The notes beneath the pieces were generated by a model. The model searched no databases. It was given only the letters and a program-made list of their open reading frames with translations, and was not told the DNA's origin. A stretch of 64,000 nucleotides of DNA, taken from NCBI GenBank assembly GCA_017549105.1, contig JAFYVN010000002.1, positions 1 to 64,000 of the forward strand, read 5' to 3'. Source of the stretch: Clostridia bacterium (lineage in GTDB: Bacteria > Bacillota > Clostridia > Oscillospirales > Acutalibacteraceae). Below, one piece after another: positions 1 to 9,550 of the stretch (positions are counted from its first letter, which is position 1; every line of letters begins with the position of its first letter). Both the position numbers and the translations under genes were made by a program.

Positions 1-164
1 ACCGCACCTTGTTCGTGAGCCGAAAGAACGTGGGTGATTTCATCCTGATGCAAATAAAGCGAATCATAAACGTTGAGTATCTGACCGCCCGGATAACCGA
101 AAACTCTGTCGCACCCTTGTTCAATCAATGTTCGGACGATTATATCCGCACCTGATAATTTCAT
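1..164 (-). CDS. ilvB: acetolactate synthase large subunit, N-terminal part (cut by window edge)
   Basis: The first 54 codons read MKLSGADIIVRTLIEQGCDR followed by VFGYPGGQILNVYD and HVLSAHEQGA. This is the start of the thiamine-diphosphate enzyme acetolactate synthase (GYPGG motif, HEQGA with the catalytic Glu). The enzyme makes acetolactate or acetohydroxybutyrate for Val/Leu/Ile synthesis. The ATG lies 4 nt after the leuB stop, and an AGGATGTGAGAAG stretch across the leuB stop can serve as ribosome-binding site, so it is the last visible gene of the ilvA-leu operon. The rest lies outside the window. I infer catalytic (anabolic ilvB) rather than alsS from the operon. Confidence 0.9.
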   Translation of the reverse strand, partial: MKLSGADIIVRTLIEQGCDRVFGYPGGQILNVYDSLYLHQDEITHVLSAHEQGA

Positions 165-168
165 CTTC

Positions 169-1227
169 TCACATCCTTGAGATAATAAGATTTCCCATTT
201 CGGAGCAGCCGACTTTCTTACAGCCGTCGCTCATAATATCCGCAGTTCTGAATCCGTCATCAAGAACGGCAGATACTGCGTTTTCAATGGAGTCAGCTTC
301 GTTCGGCATATCAAAGCTGAAACGAAGCATCATTGCAACCGAAAGAATTGTTCCGATCGGGTTTGCAACGTCCATACCTGCGATATCGGGAGCAGAGCCG
401 TGAATCGGCTCATAAAGTCCGCAGGAAGTTGCACCGAGACTTGACGAGGGAATCATACCGATTGAGCCTGTTATCATCGAAGCTTCATCGGAAAGAATAT
501 CACCGAACATATTCTCTGTTACAATAACGTCAAACTGAGCAGGATTCTTGACTATCTGCATTGCGCAGTTATCAACGAGCATATCCGAAAGCTCAACGTC
601 GGGATATTCTTCTGCAAGACTGTGCATAACCTTTTTCCAAAGACGGCTTGAATCAAGAACGTTGCTTTTTTCAACAGAGCAGAGTTTTTTGTTTCTCTTT
701 CTTGCTGTTTCAAAACCGATTCTGCCGATACGCTCGATTTCTTCTTCGCTATACTGAAGGATGTCGGTTGCAACGTTACCCGCTGTTTTATGTTCGCCAA
801 AATAAATTCCGCCGATAAGTTCACGCACAATAATAAAATCAATGCCTTTTTCAACAATCTCCTTTTTCAGCGGAGATGCTTCGGCAAGTTGCTTCCAGAT
901 TTTAGCAGGTCTGTTGTTTGAATAAACACCCATTCCTGCACGAAGGCGGAGTAGACCTTTTTCGGGTCGCATATCGCCTGCAACGTTGTTCCATTTTTCA
1001 CCGCCTACAGCGCCGAGCAGAACGCTGTCGGATTCAAGGCATTTCTGAAGTTCTGCTTCGGGCAGGGGATTGCCCCATTTATCAATGGCGCATCCGCCCA
1101 TATCAACGTCAGTAAAACTGAATGTATGACCGAATTTTTCTGCCGTTTTTTCAAGCACTCTCAGTGCCTGCTCAACGATTTCGGGGCCGATTCCGTCACC
1201 CCTGATAACAGCTATATTTTTATTCAT
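169..1227 (-). CDS. leuB: 3-isopropylmalate dehydrogenase
   Basis: A 352-residue protein of normal LeuB length. It begins [20 protein letters not shown], typical of the beta-decarboxylating dehydrogenases, and has the substrate-binding stretch [15 protein letters not shown], the catalytic Tyr/Lys region ([12 protein letters not shown]) and the metal/NAD region [17 protein letters not shown] followed by [12 protein letters not shown]. It oxidises and decarboxylates 3-isopropylmalate to 2-oxoisocaproate with NAD+, the third leucine step, in the cytoplasm. Its start overlaps the end of leuD by 8 bases, so the two are translationally coupled. Control is through the shared T-box leader. Confidence 0.96.
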   Translation of the reverse strand: MNKNIAVIRGDGIGPEIVEQALRVLEKTAEKFGHTFSFTDVDMGGCAIDKWGNPLPEAELQKCLESDSVLLGAVGGEKWNNVAGDMRPEKGLLRLRAGMGVYSNNRPAKIWKQLAEASPLKKEIVEKGIDFIIVRELIGGIYFGEHKTAGNVATDILQYSEEEIERIGRIGFETARKRNKKLCSVEKSNVLDSSRLWKKVMHSLAEEYPDVELSDMLVDNCAMQIVKNPAQFDVIVTENMFGDILSDEASMITGSIGMIPSSSLGATSCGLYEPIHGSAPDIAGMDVANPIGTILSVAMMLRFSFDMPNEADSIENAVSAVLDDGFRTADIMSDGCKKVGCSEMGNLIISRM

Positions 1228-1717
1228 TATCTTCGCCTTCTTTCAGGGATTTCAAAAGTCCGCCGCACTTGATAATGTTCTGAATAAAGGGCGGAAACGG
1301 CTGTGCTTTATAGGTTTTGCCGCTTGTGTGGTTGGTGATTAATCCCGTATCAAAATCAACGCTTACTTCTTCACCTGCATTGATTTCTTCTGCCGCATCT
1401 TCACATTCAAGGATGGGCAGACCGATATTAATAGCATTTCTGTAAAAAATTCTTGCAAAACTCTTTGCGATAACACAACCCGTACCGCAGGTTTTGATAA
1501 CGAGGGGAGCGTGTTCTCTTGATGAGCCGCAACCGAAATTCCAGCCTGCAACCATAACATCACCCGATTCAACTTTTTTTACAAATTCAGTGTCAATATC
1601 TTCCATGCAATGAAGCGCAAGTTCTTTTGCATCGGGAGTGTTAAGATATCGTGCAGGGATGATAACGTCGGTATCAACGTTATCGGGATATTTGAAAACT
1701 TTTCCTTTAGTATTCAT
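1220..1717 (-). CDS. leuD: 3-isopropylmalate dehydratase small subunit
   Basis: A 165-residue protein, the size of the short bacterial/archaeal LeuD. It has the swivelling-domain motifs [11 protein letters not shown] and [15 protein letters not shown], which bind substrate, and [15 protein letters not shown]. With LeuC it isomerises 2-isopropylmalate to 3-isopropylmalate. It starts 3 nt after the leuC stop and overlaps leuB, so stoichiometric coupled expression is likely. Confidence 0.95.
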   Translation of the reverse strand: MNTKGKVFKYPDNVDTDVIIPARYLNTPDAKELALHCMEDIDTEFVKKVESGDVMVAGWNFGCGSSREHAPLVIKTCGTGCVIAKSFARIFYRNAINIGLPILECEDAAEEINAGEEVSVDFDTGLITNHTSGKTYKAQPFPPFIQNIIKCGGLLKSLKEGEDNE

Positions 1718-1720
1718 AAA

Positions 1721-2980
1721 TCAGACCTCCTTGGGGCAGGTTATGTAACCCGTCAATGCACTTGCCGCCGCTGTTGCAGGGCTTGCAAGATAAACTTCAC
1801 TTTCGACGTGACCCATTCTGCCGACAAAATTACGGTTGGTGGTTGCAATACACTTTTCGCCTGCGGCAAGAATGCCCATATATCCGCCAAGGCACGGGCC
1901 ACAGGTGGGAGTTGAAACAACTGCGCCTGCATCGATAAATGCGGTGTAATATCCTTTTTCAACACACTCACGGAGAATCTGCATTGTGCCGGGGATGATG
2001 ATGCATCTCACACCATCGGCAACCTTGTTACCGTTAAGAATTTTATATGCGGTTTCCATATCTTCCATTCTGCCGTTTGTGCAGGAGCCGATAACAACCT
2101 GATCTATCTGAATTTCGCCAAGTTCATCTGCAGGATGAGTGTTTTCGGGAAGATGAGGACAAGCAACAGTCGGCACGATTTCGGAAAGATTGATTTCGAT
2201 TGTCTGCTCATATTCGGCATCTGCATCCGCTTCAAAAACAACGGGATCTCTTTCACATCTGCCGTTCATATATGCTTTTGTAACGTCGTCAACGGGGAAG
2301 ATTCCGTTCTTTGCTCCTGCTTCGATTGCCATATTGCATATGCAGAGTCTGTCATCCATTGAGAGATTTGCAACGCCTTCACCCGAGAATTCCATGCTTT
2401 TGTAAAGTGCACCGTCAACGCCAATCATACCGATGATTGTGAGGATAACGTCTTTACCACTGCAGTTTGAGGGAAGTTTGCCCGAAAGATTGAACTTGAT
2501 TGCAGAGGGAACTTTGAACCACGCTTTACCCGTTGCCATACCTGCCGCCATATCCGTTGAGCCGACACCCGTTGAGAATGCACCGAGTGCGCCGTAAGTG
2601 CAGGTATGAGAATCCGCACCGATAATGCAGTCACCTGCAGTAACAACTCCCTGCTCGGGAAGAAGAGCGTGTTCAATGCCCATTTTACCAACGTCATAGA
2701 AATGGCTGACACAATGCGAACAAGCAAATTCACGGCAGGTTTTACTCTGTTCAGCCGCTTTTATATCTTTATTGGGAACAAAGTGGTCGAGAACAATAGC
2801 CACTCTGTCCTTATCAAAAACCTTGTTGAATCCTGCTTTTTTGAATTCGTTGACTGCAACGGGAGTTGTGATATCGTTACCGAGAACGATGTCAAGTTTT
2901 GCGTTTATAAGCTGACCTGCCGCAACCGAATCAAGACCTGCGTGGGCGGCAAGGATTTTTTGAGTCATCGTCATTCCCAT
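1721..2980 (-). CDS. leuC: 3-isopropylmalate dehydratase large subunit
   Basis: A 419-residue aconitase-superfamily protein of the short LeuC type. The three 4Fe-4S ligands sit in VIGSCTNGR and [10 protein letters not shown]; also visible are [20 protein letters not shown] and the C-terminal [10 protein letters not shown]. It works with LeuD in the cytoplasm. The start at 2980 follows an AAAGGAGAA site inside the leuA end; two further in-frame ATGs 6 and 12 nt on are possible. The gap to leuA is 1 nt. Confidence 0.95.
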   Translation of the reverse strand: MGMTMTQKILAAHAGLDSVAAGQLINAKLDIVLGNDITTPVAVNEFKKAGFNKVFDKDRVAIVLDHFVPNKDIKAAEQSKTCREFACSHCVSHFYDVGKMGIEHALLPEQGVVTAGDCIIGADSHTCTYGALGAFSTGVGSTDMAAGMATGKAWFKVPSAIKFNLSGKLPSNCSGKDVILTIIGMIGVDGALYKSMEFSGEGVANLSMDDRLCICNMAIEAGAKNGIFPVDDVTKAYMNGRCERDPVVFEADADAEYEQTIEINLSEIVPTVACPHLPENTHPADELGEIQIDQVVIGSCTNGRMEDMETAYKILNGNKVADGVRCIIIPGTMQILRECVEKGYYTAFIDAGAVVSTPTCGPCLGGYMGILAAGEKCIATTNRNFVGRMGHVESEVYLASPATAAASALTGYITCPKEV

Positions 2981-2981
2981 A

Positions 2982-4655
2982 TCAGTTTTCTCCTTTTGTC
3001 ATATTATAGAAAGCGTTCAGAAGTGCATTTGTACTTGCCTTGATAATATCTGTATCCGTGCCTGCACCCCAGAACATTTCGCCGTTTTCTCTTTCAAGAC
3101 CGACGTAAGAAGCCGCAACGCTCTGCGAACCCTGACCCTGCATACTGTGCTGAGTGAAAACCTGAAGAGTATAGTTTTCGCCCGTGTAGGCTTTGAGTGC
3201 ATTGTTGACGGCATTGAGAGAGCCGTTGCCCTCTGCCTGCATATCGGTTTCTTCACCGTTTTTGCAGAAAGTAACTTCGATTTTCACCGTGTCATTCTCA
3301 CGCATAAAATCGAAATATGAGATTGAAATCGGAGTTTCATCGCAGAGATAATTGCTCTTGAAAATCTCAAAAACTTCGTCTGCCTTAAGTTCTCTGTGTT
3401 CGCTGTCGGAAATATGTTTGCAGCGATAACTTAACTCTTCGCTCATCTTCTTGGGAAGAATGTAACCGTAATTCTGCTCGATAAGATAACCGATTCCACC
3501 CTTGCCACTCTGTGAATTAACTCTGATAACATCTGCATCATAGGTGCGGCTGATATCGTGGGGGTCAATGGGAATGTAGGGAACGCTCCATTCGTGAAGT
3601 CTTTTCTTATTTCTGTATTTCATACCCTTTGCAATCGCATCCTGATGGCTGCCCGAAAAGGCAGCAAAAACAAGTGCACCTGCGTAGGGGGAACGTTCAT
3701 AAACGTGCATTCTTGTGCATCTTTCGTATGTTTCAACAAGTCTCGGCATATCCGACAAATCAAGTTTCGGGTCAACGCCGTGGGAATACATATTCATCGC
3801 AAGAGTAACGATATCAACGTTGCCCGTTCTTTCACCGTTGCCGAAAAGTGTGCCTTCAATTCTGTCTGCACCTGCGAGAATTGCAAGTTCCGCATCGGCA
3901 ACACCCGTTCCTCTGTCGTTATGAGGATGAAGAGAAATGGTAACGTGCTCACGGTATTTCAGGTTTTCGTGCATATACTCAACCTGACTTGCGTAAACGT
4001 GAGGACTGCTCATTTCAACAGTTACGGGAAGATTGATGATAACGTTGTTGGTTTCGCTGGGTTCAAGAACGTCAAGAACCGCATTGCAAACTTCAAGAGC
4101 GTATTCAGACTCCGTTCCCGTGAAACTTTCGGGTGAATATTCAAAACGGAAGTTGCCTTCGTATTCGGAAGCAAATTTCTTGACAAGCTTTGCGCCGTCA
4201 ACGGCAATTTTCTTGATTTCTTCTTTTGATTTGCCGAAAACCTGCTCACGCTGTGCAACGCTGACGGAATTATAGAAATGAATTATCGCACTCGGTGCAC
4301 CTTTGCAGGCATCAAAAGTTTTACGGATAATATGCTCTCTGCATTGAGTGAGCACCTGAACGGTGACATCATCGGGAATCATATTGTTATCGATAAGAGT
4401 GCGAAGGAATTCATATTCCGTTTCACTTGCGGCAGGGAAACCAACCTCGATTTCTTTGAATCCCACCTCTAAAAGCAGATTATAAAATTCAAGCTTTTCT
4501 TCAAGGCTCATCGGGATAACAAGGCTCTGATTGCCGTCACGCATATCAACGCTGCACCATTGCGGTGCTTTTTCGATATGGTCTTTATTGACCCATTTAT
4601 TATATTTTTTATCAACGGGATAATATCCCACTTTGTATTTGGTTGAATCCATCAT
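2982..4655 (-). CDS. leuA: 2-isopropylmalate synthase, long LeuA2 type
   Basis: A 557-residue protein. After a leader region ([14 protein letters not shown]) comes the HMGL-like TIM barrel with [11 protein letters not shown] (metal Asp), [14 protein letters not shown] and [16 protein letters not shown]-terminal LeuA dimer/regulatory domain (about residues 430-550) includes the leucine-binding-type region ending in [10 protein letters not shown]. It condenses acetyl-CoA with 2-oxoisovalerate, the committed leucine step, and is probably leucine-inhibited. The length and N-terminus match the LeuA2 class (TIGR00970 type) rather than the 510-aa LeuA1. The start codon overlaps the ridA stop as ATGA. 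Confidence 0.95.
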   Translation of the reverse strand: MMDSTKYKVGYYPVDKKYNKWVNKDHIEKAPQWCSVDMRDGNQSLVIPMSLEEKLEFYNLLLEVGFKEIEVGFPAASETEYEFLRTLIDNNMIPDDVTVQVLTQCREHIIRKTFDACKGAPSAIIHFYNSVSVAQREQVFGKSKEEIKKIAVDGAKLVKKFASEYEGNFRFEYSPESFTGTESEYALEVCNAVLDVLEPSETNNVIINLPVTVEMSSPHVYASQVEYMHENLKYREHVTISLHPHNDRGTGVADAELAILAGADRIEGTLFGNGERTGNVDIVTLAMNMYSHGVDPKLDLSDMPRLVETYERCTRMHVYERSPYAGALVFAAFSGSHQDAIAKGMKYRNKKRLHEWSVPYIPIDPHDISRTYDADVIRVNSQSGKGGIGYLIEQNYGYILPKKMSEELSYRCKHISDSEHRELKADEVFEIFKSNYLCDETPISISYFDFMRENDTVKIEVTFCKNGEETDMQAEGNGSLNAVNNALKAYTGENYTLQVFTQHSMQGQGSQSVAASYVGLERENGEMFWGAGTDTDIIKASTNALLNAFYNMTKGEN

Positions 4656-5029
4656 TTTGCAACCTCCGCTACTGTATCAATTTCAACAAGAACATTCTTC
4701 GGAAGTTCTTTTGCCGCTACGCATGAACGTGCAGGTTTGCCGACGAAATGTTTTGCATAAACTTCGTTAAATGCACCAAAATCTGCCATATCTTTAAGGA
4801 AGCATGTTGTTTTAACAACGTTTTCAAGATTGCTTCCCGACGCTTCAAGAACGGCTTTGATATTCTTACAGACCTGCTCTGTCTGTTCAGCGATTGTCTG
4901 CGCTTCAACCATACCGCTTTCGGGGTTTATTGCTATCTGACCCGATGTGAAAACAAGTCCGTTTGTAACAACTGCCTGCGAGTAAGGACCGATTGCATCG
5001 GGTGCATTTTTTGTATATACAGTATTCAT
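4652..5029 (-). CDS. ridA: RidA/YjgF family enamine/imine deaminase
   Basis: A 125-residue protein with the family signature AIGPYSQAVVTNGLVFTSGQ at the N-terminus and the active-site region KTTCFLKDM...FVGKPARSCVAAKELPKNVLVEID, where the Arg in PARSCV binds the substrate carboxylate. RidA hydrolyses reactive 2-aminoacrylate or aminocrotonate released by PLP enzymes such as threonine dehydratase. The location directly after ilvA (11 nt) and ahead of leuA supports a role in clearing IlvA intermediates for isoleucine synthesis. Confidence 0.94.
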   Translation of the reverse strand: MNTVYTKNAPDAIGPYSQAVVTNGLVFTSGQIAINPESGMVEAQTIAEQTEQVCKNIKAVLEASGSNLENVVKTTCFLKDMADFGAFNEVYAKHFVGKPARSCVAAKELPKNVLVEIDTVAEVAK

Positions 5030-5040
5030 AATAATCTCCT

Positions 5041-6237
5041 TTATTCAACTATCTTGAAGCCTTCTTTGCGAAGTGCTTCCTTAATTTCAAGAACGTGGTC
5101 GTAGTTTCTTGTTTCCATCGTGATTCGCAGATAACAGCCGTTGACGCTTTCAGTGCTTCCTGCTCTTTCGTGGTGAACACCCGTAACATTGCCTCCACAA
5201 TCAGCGATGATTCTTGAAACATCTTTCAGCTGACCCGGTTTATCGATAAGTTCAATGAGCATACTTGAAGTTCTGCCCGATTTGATAAGACCTCTTTTAA
5301 TAACTCTTGAAAGGCTTGTAACGTCAATATTGCCACCCGAAACAAGGCTCACAACTTTCTTGCCCTGAATGGGGAATTTGTTGAACATTGCCGCCGCAAC
5401 GGAAACTGCACCTGCGCCCTCGGCAATCATTTTTTGCTTTTCGATAAGTTCAAGAATCGCACCTGCGATTTCATCCTCTGTCACAAGAGCAATATCATCA
5501 ACATATTTGTTAATCAATTCAAATGTGTGTTCACCCGGCTGTTTTACGGCAATGCCGTCTGCGATTGTTGAAACACTTTCAAGGCACTCGATTTTTCCGC
5601 TTTTCAGCGAATTGAACATACTCGGTGCGCCTGCCGCCTGAACACCGTAAACCTTGATTGAGGGTCTGATTGATTTTAGTGCATATGCAACGCCCGAAAT
5701 CAATCCACCGCCTCCGATAGGAACGATTACCGCATCAACATCGTCAAGGTCACTTGCAATTTCAAGACCGATTGTTCCCTGACCTGCAATAACGGCTTCA
5801 TCGTCGAAAGGATGAACAAAGGTGTAACCCATTTCGTCTTTGAGTTGAAGTGCCTTTGCATAAGCATCATCGTAGCATCCGTTGACAAGGCAAACGTCTG
5901 CGCCGAAATTCTTGGTTGCTTCAACCTTTGAAATCGGTGCACTGTCGGGCAGACAAATCAATGATTTGATTCCATGCTTTGTTGCCGCAAGAGCAACTCC
6001 CTGCGCATGGTTACCTGCCGAGCAGGCTATAACACCGTTTTTCTTTTCTTCATCGGAAAGAGTTGCGATTTTATAGCCTGAACCTCTCAACTTGAACGAA
6101 CCTGTTTTTTGTAGGTTTTCGGGTTTAAGATATAGCTGGCAATCTGCGGCAATTCCGTTTGACTGAACAACCTTTGTTGCCCTTATAATGTCCTTTAGCA
6201 CAACCTGTGCTTCAAATATTTTGTCAAGAGTTAACAT
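5041..6237 (-). CDS. ilvA: threonine ammonia-lyase (threonine dehydratase)
   Basis: A 398-residue PLP enzyme of fold type II. The Schiff-base lysine is in KTGSFKLRGSGYK; the phosphate-binding glycine loop is PIGGGGLISG; SAGNHAQGVA is also present. A single C-terminal ACT domain (about 325-398, SSMLIELIDKPGQL) marks the short form. It converts threonine to 2-oxobutyrate for isoleucine. The ATG at 6237 is preferred because GGAG lies 9 nt upstream; a TTG at 6252 would overlap that site. It is the first gene after the tandem T-box leader. Biosynthetic or catabolic forms cannot be told apart by sequence alone, but the operon says biosynthetic. Confidence 0.93.
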   Translation of the reverse strand: MLTLDKIFEAQVVLKDIIRATKVVQSNGIAADCQLYLKPENLQKTGSFKLRGSGYKIATLSDEEKKNGVIACSAGNHAQGVALAATKHGIKSLICLPDSAPISKVEATKNFGADVCLVNGCYDDAYAKALQLKDEMGYTFVHPFDDEAVIAGQGTIGLEIASDLDDVDAVIVPIGGGGLISGVAYALKSIRPSIKVYGVQAAGAPSMFNSLKSGKIECLESVSTIADGIAVKQPGEHTFELINKYVDDIALVTEDEIAGAILELIEKQKMIAEGAGAVSVAAAMFNKFPIQGKKVVSLVSGGNIDVTSLSRVIKRGLIKSGRTSSMLIELIDKPGQLKDVSRIIADCGGNVTGVHHERAGSTESVNGCYLRITMETRNYDHVLEIKEALRKEGFKIVE

Positions 6238-6257
6238 TTCACAACACTCCAATCCGA

Positions 6258-6545
6258 ATAAAATAAAAAATCCTGCCTCTTTAAAAATAATTAAAGAGAC
6301 AGGATTTATGATACAAAAATAATCAAAAATCTTGCGGTACCACTCTTTTTGCCGCCTAAAATAAGGCGACCACTCACTGCGACCAACATCGCGCCCTGCT
6401 GTAACGGTCAGGCTCCGTCCTCCCTATGTATCATAAAGATTGGTTCGGGTAGGCTGCTCAGAGGAGAGCTCGCAAATAAGACCATTCGTTGACTCGCACC
6501 ATCCGTCAACTCTCTGAAGCTGGTTCAAACCGCTTATTCCTCATC
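6258..6545 (-). promoter_or_regulatory. T-box riboswitch unit 2 (Leu specifier CTC), with terminator
   Basis: Reading the minus strand, a Stem I starts with GATGAGGAATAAGCGG, has the AGAGA motif, and its base pairs GAGGA with TCCTC. The triplet in the specifier position, just before the CCTC strand, is CTC (Leu). After a stem III-like CCGTTACAG segment comes the hallmark T-box sequence AGAGTGGTACCGC (complement of about 6332-6344), then an intrinsic terminator. An 11-nt stretch at 6305-6315 is complementary to 6428-6438 and may close an alternative fold. Uncharged tRNA-Leu should favour antitermination. The post-specifier base is T rather than the usual purine, so the codon call is good but not certain. 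Confidence 0.88.
6260..6306 (-). terminator. intrinsic terminator of the T-box leader
   Basis: A 16-bp stem (6269-6284 with 6291-6306, one G-U pair) followed on the minus strand by TTTTATTTT, just ahead of ilvA. Confidence 0.9.
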
Positions 6546-6550
6546 ATAGC

Positions 6551-6741
6551 TTTTAAAGTAGTTACACTACATACATCACGACTAACATCGCTCTCCGCTA
6601 TAACGGTCGGATTCCGTCTGCCTTACTCAAAAATTTTCAGGCGCGCCGCTCGGAGGTGATTTAGCCTTGATAAATCCATCCGCCGATTTTCACCAACCAT
6701 CGGCTCTCTGAAGCAGGATTAATCTGCCGCTCCTCGTCATC
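6551..6741 (-). promoter_or_regulatory. T-box riboswitch unit 1 (Ile specifier ATC), degenerate T-box sequence
   Basis: Upstream of unit 2 is a second T-box-like RNA. It has GATGACGAGGAGCGG, an AGAGAGCC kink-turn region, CACCTCCGAGC closing Stem I (GAGG/CCTC) and a CCGTTAT stem III-like segment aligned with unit 2. The triplet at the specifier position is ATC followed by A, so isoleucine. Where the TGGNACC element should be, the sequence reads AGTGTAACTAC, so the acceptor-binding UGGN is lost, and only a weak hairpin with TTT follows. I infer that it senses or once sensed tRNA-Ile without a strong terminator of its own. Confidence 0.72.
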
Positions 6742-6771
6742 GCGTTTATTTTGCGTTATTCAATTTTTGTC

Positions 6772-6800
6772 ATTATATCACCGTGAAAAAACACAGTCAA
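6772..6800 (-). promoter_or_regulatory. sigma-A-type promoter of the ilvA-leu operon
   Basis: TTGACT (6800-6795), 17-nt spacer, TATAAT (6777-6772), immediately upstream of the T-box leader. Confidence 0.9.
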
Positions 6801-6936
6801 TTGCAATTTTTAACCAAATTCATATGCTTTATCAGTTTAAAGTTTTGCACTTTTAACAAGATAATGCAGTAAATTGTTTTATAAGAATTAACAAAGGAGC
6901 AGTCACTGATCTTCGCCTAAATCTGCGATGTTTGTT

Positions 6937-8463
6937 TTAATCTTCCTTGTAGCAGGTGAAGATTTCTTCAACTCTCTTGCTGTCCTTGTTCTTTGTCAGA
7001 GCACTTACAACGGGCACAACGATAAGTGAAACTGCCATTGCAGCAACACCCATTTCAGGAGACTTTGCAGCTGCTGCGCTGAAGCCGGACTGAAGTGAGA
7101 TAACCAATGTTGCACCGCCAACTACGAGCAGACCGGAAATGATACCGGAGAAAGCACCGATCTTTGTAATCTTCTTTGAGAAGAGACCCCAGATGTACGG
7201 ACCTATGAAGCAACCGGAAACAAGACCCCAGGAGAAAGACATAAGGCTTACAATGATGGGGATATTACGGGTTGCAAAAATAAAGGAACAAGCTACGAAG
7301 ACGAGGCAGAGAACTCTTGTGAGAACCATCTGTGATTCGGGCTTGATTTTCTTCTTGGTAACCGCAGGGATAAGATCGACTGCAACTGCTGAAGATGAAG
7401 TAAGAACAACAGATTCAAGAGTTGACATAGAAGCGGAAAGAAGGAGAATCATAATAACCGCAAGAAGGATAACGCCGAGTGTTCCACCGCCTAAAACCTG
7501 CATAAGAACAGTGGGGATTACTGAATCAACACCACCCTCGGGAAGATTGTTGCCGAGGATAAGTCTTGATGTTGAGCCGATAAGGTAAGCACCGCAACCG
7601 ATGACGATACAGAAGATTGTTGAAATAACTGTACCTCTTTTGATAGCTGCTGTGTCCTTGATAGCGTAGAACTTGCCGATCATCTGAGGAAGACCCCATG
7701 TACCGAATGAAGTAAGCATTATGTTGAAGCACAAGAATTTAAACGATGAGCCGCCCCAGATGTTGGTGAGCTGATCACCTGCTTCGGGAACTGCCTTGAG
7801 GTTTTCAACAAGGCCGGTGATACCACCGACTGCATCGTTCTTGAGAACAACGGCAACAAGACAGATAACACCGAGAATCATAACGACACCCTGAACAAGG
7901 TCTGTGTATGCTGTAGCAACGTAACCGCCGACAACGAGATAAACTGCAGTGAGGCAAGCGATGATAAGCATCCATACCCAAGTTTCAACTCCGGGGAAAA
8001 CAGCGCTGAACAGTGAGCCGAGACCCTTATAAACAGCTGCTGAATACGGAACAAGGAATACGAAAATGATAACGGAAGCGATAATCTTCATAGCTTTTGA
8101 ATCATATCTCTTCTCGAAATAATCGGGCATTGTTCGTGCCTGAAGCTTCTTGGTCATCTTGCGTGTCTTGTTAGCAAAGAGAAGCCATGAAAGCAGACAA
8201 CCGAGAACAGCATTACCGATACCAATCCAGATACTGCCAAGACCGATGTTCCAACCGTGCTGACCTGCATAACCAACAAAAACAACAGCGGAGAAGTATG
8301 TAGTACCGTAAGCAAAGGCTGTAACCCAAGCGCCGATGTTTCTGCCGCCGATAAGGAAGCCGTCAAGTGTTTTGGATTTACCATAGCTCAGGCAGCCGAT
8401 AAGCGCCATTGCAATTGCATAAACGCAAAGAGCAACTATGGTGTACGTCTGTGCATTTGTCAT
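6937..8463 (-). CDS. sodium:solute symporter (SSS family)
   Basis: A 508-residue polytopic membrane protein with about 13-14 hydrophobic segments. SSS family hallmarks are visible: GRNIGAWVTAFAYGTTYFSA in the first helices, the ARTMPDYFEKRYDSKAMK loop, VVGGYVATAYTDLVQG and the later SASMSTLESVVLTSSSA with sodium-site serines. It should import an organic solute (amino acid, carboxylate or similar) with Na+. The substrate cannot be told from sequence. The GTTYFSA and YTDLVQG features are shared with PutP/PanF relatives. It has its own promoter and a divergent LysR regulator that likely controls it in response to the solute. Confidence 0.9.
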   Translation of the reverse strand: MTNAQTYTIVALCVYAIAMALIGCLSYGKSKTLDGFLIGGRNIGAWVTAFAYGTTYFSAVVFVGYAGQHGWNIGLGSIWIGIGNAVLGCLLSWLLFANKTRKMTKKLQARTMPDYFEKRYDSKAMKIIASVIIFVFLVPYSAAVYKGLGSLFSAVFPGVETWVWMLIIACLTAVYLVVGGYVATAYTDLVQGVVMILGVICLVAVVLKNDAVGGITGLVENLKAVPEAGDQLTNIWGGSSFKFLCFNIMLTSFGTWGLPQMIGKFYAIKDTAAIKRGTVISTIFCIVIGCGAYLIGSTSRLILGNNLPEGGVDSVIPTVLMQVLGGGTLGVILLAVIMILLLSASMSTLESVVLTSSSAVAVDLIPAVTKKKIKPESQMVLTRVLCLVFVACSFIFATRNIPIIVSLMSFSWGLVSGCFIGPYIWGLFSKKITKIGAFSGIISGLLVVGGATLVISLQSGFSAAAAKSPEMGVAAMAVSLIVVPVVSALTKNKDSKRVEEIFTCYKED

Positions 8464-8529
8464 TTTAAAACCTCCGTTTCAAGTTCTTAAAAATTTTGTT
8501 GCGAAAGAACTTGTTTTCTGATGGTTTTT

Positions 8530-8558
8530 ATTATAAAATGCAAATTGGTATCAGTCAA
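8530..8558 (-). promoter_or_regulatory. promoter of the symporter gene
   Basis: TTGACT (8558-8553), 17-nt spacer, TATAAT (8535-8530) on the minus strand; predicted start near 8523. Confidence 0.88.
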
Positions 8559-8579
8559 ACGAATGGTTTCAATCTTTAC

Positions 8580-8596
8580 TATCGATATTTTCGATA
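8580..8596. promoter_or_regulatory. predicted LysR-type operator
   Basis: TATCGA-N5-TCGATA, which contains the ATC-N9-GAT form of the LysR T-N11-A box. Its centre (8588) lies about 65 bp upstream of the predicted symporter start site, the classic LysR recognition position, and just ahead of the lysR ribosome-binding site, so it may also serve autorepression. Confidence 0.75.
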
Positions 8597-8609
8597 ATAG
8601 GAGCTATAT

Positions 8610-9500
8610 ATGGAATTTAGAAATTTAACTACTTTTATTCACGTTGCAGAGCTTGGTAACTTCACAAAAGCAGCAGATCAGCTCGGTTATTCGCAATCGA
8701 CAGTATCATTTCAGATTAAACAGCTTGAAGAAGAACTGGACTGCTTATTGTTCGAAAGAATCAACCACACGATTACACTCACAGAGCGTGGCCACGAGCT
8801 TGTTGCTTATGCACACAAGATTCTCGGACTCACCGATGAATTCAAAGAAAACATTTCACAGGAGCAAAGCTACAAAGGGCACGTTCATATAGTTACGCCT
8901 GACTCTGTGTGCGATGAAATGATTTCTTGCAGATATATTGACTTTCATAAGGAGTATCCCGGAATTTCAATTAAATTCACTACTGCTGACACAACTGTAA
9001 TGTTTGATATGCTCGACCATAACGAAGCGGATATCATCATCACGCTTGATGCGCATTCTTATAACAAGGATTATGTTATTGCAAAAGAAGAGCCGCTGTC
9101 TATGCACTTTGTGGCACATACTGATTCGAAATTTGCAGGTGTGAAGAATCTTTCTGTTATGGATATTATCAACGAGCCGTTTATTCTCACCGAATACGGT
9201 CAGGGCTACCGAAGAGTTTTCGATAAAGAGCTTGCTAAAAGGTCTTTGGATATTACACCAGTACTTGAAATAGGTAGAACAGACATTATTACTCAGGTCA
9301 TAGCCGAAAGCGATATGATTTCCTACCTGCCCGATTTTGTTACGAAAGATATGGTTGCAGAAGGTAAGTTGTGCTATCTCGACGTGTGCGATTTTGACAC
9401 CGAAATATGGAAACAGCTTATTTATCATAAAAACAAGTGGATTTCCAACTGTATGAATGCTTTTCTCGAATATGTAAAAGAGCATGAGTTCAACAGATAA
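8610..9500 (+). CDS. LysR family transcriptional regulator
   Basis: A 296-residue protein. Residues 1-60 form the winged helix-turn-helix (FIHVAELGNFTKAADQLGYSQSTVSFQIKQLEEEL, ending LLFERINHTITLTERG). Residues about 90-290 form the periplasmic-binding-like effector domain. AGGAG precedes the ATG. It is divergent from the symporter, with an operator between, so it probably activates uptake when its co-inducer is present. The effector is unknown. Confidence 0.94.
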   Translation: MEFRNLTTFIHVAELGNFTKAADQLGYSQSTVSFQIKQLEEELDCLLFERINHTITLTERGHELVAYAHKILGLTDEFKENISQEQSYKGHVHIVTPDSVCDEMISCRYIDFHKEYPGISIKFTTADTTVMFDMLDHNEADIIITLDAHSYNKDYVIAKEEPLSMHFVAHTDSKFAGVKNLSVMDIINEPFILTEYGQGYRRVFDKELAKRSLDITPVLEIGRTDIITQVIAESDMISYLPDFVTKDMVAEGKLCYLDVCDFDTEIWKQLIYHKNKWISNCMNAFLEYVKEHEFNR

Positions 9501-9505
9501 CAAGA

Positions 9506-9546
9506 AACTGCGGCTGTTCAAACAACCGCAGTTACATAACTTTTTT
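9506..9546 (+). terminator. probable terminator after the lysR gene
   Basis: AACTGCGG (9506-9513) pairs with CCGCAGTT (9526-9533); a T-run starts 7 nt later, so efficiency may be moderate. Confidence 0.6.
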
Positions 9547-9550
9547 CTTT

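Noticed and set aside
3558..4136. 192-codon open frame on the plus strand
   Set aside because: Shadow of leuA, which is strongly supported.
8967..9521. 184-codon open frame on the minus strand
   Set aside because: Lies fully antisense to the well-supported LysR gene; no ribosome-binding site and no family resemblance.
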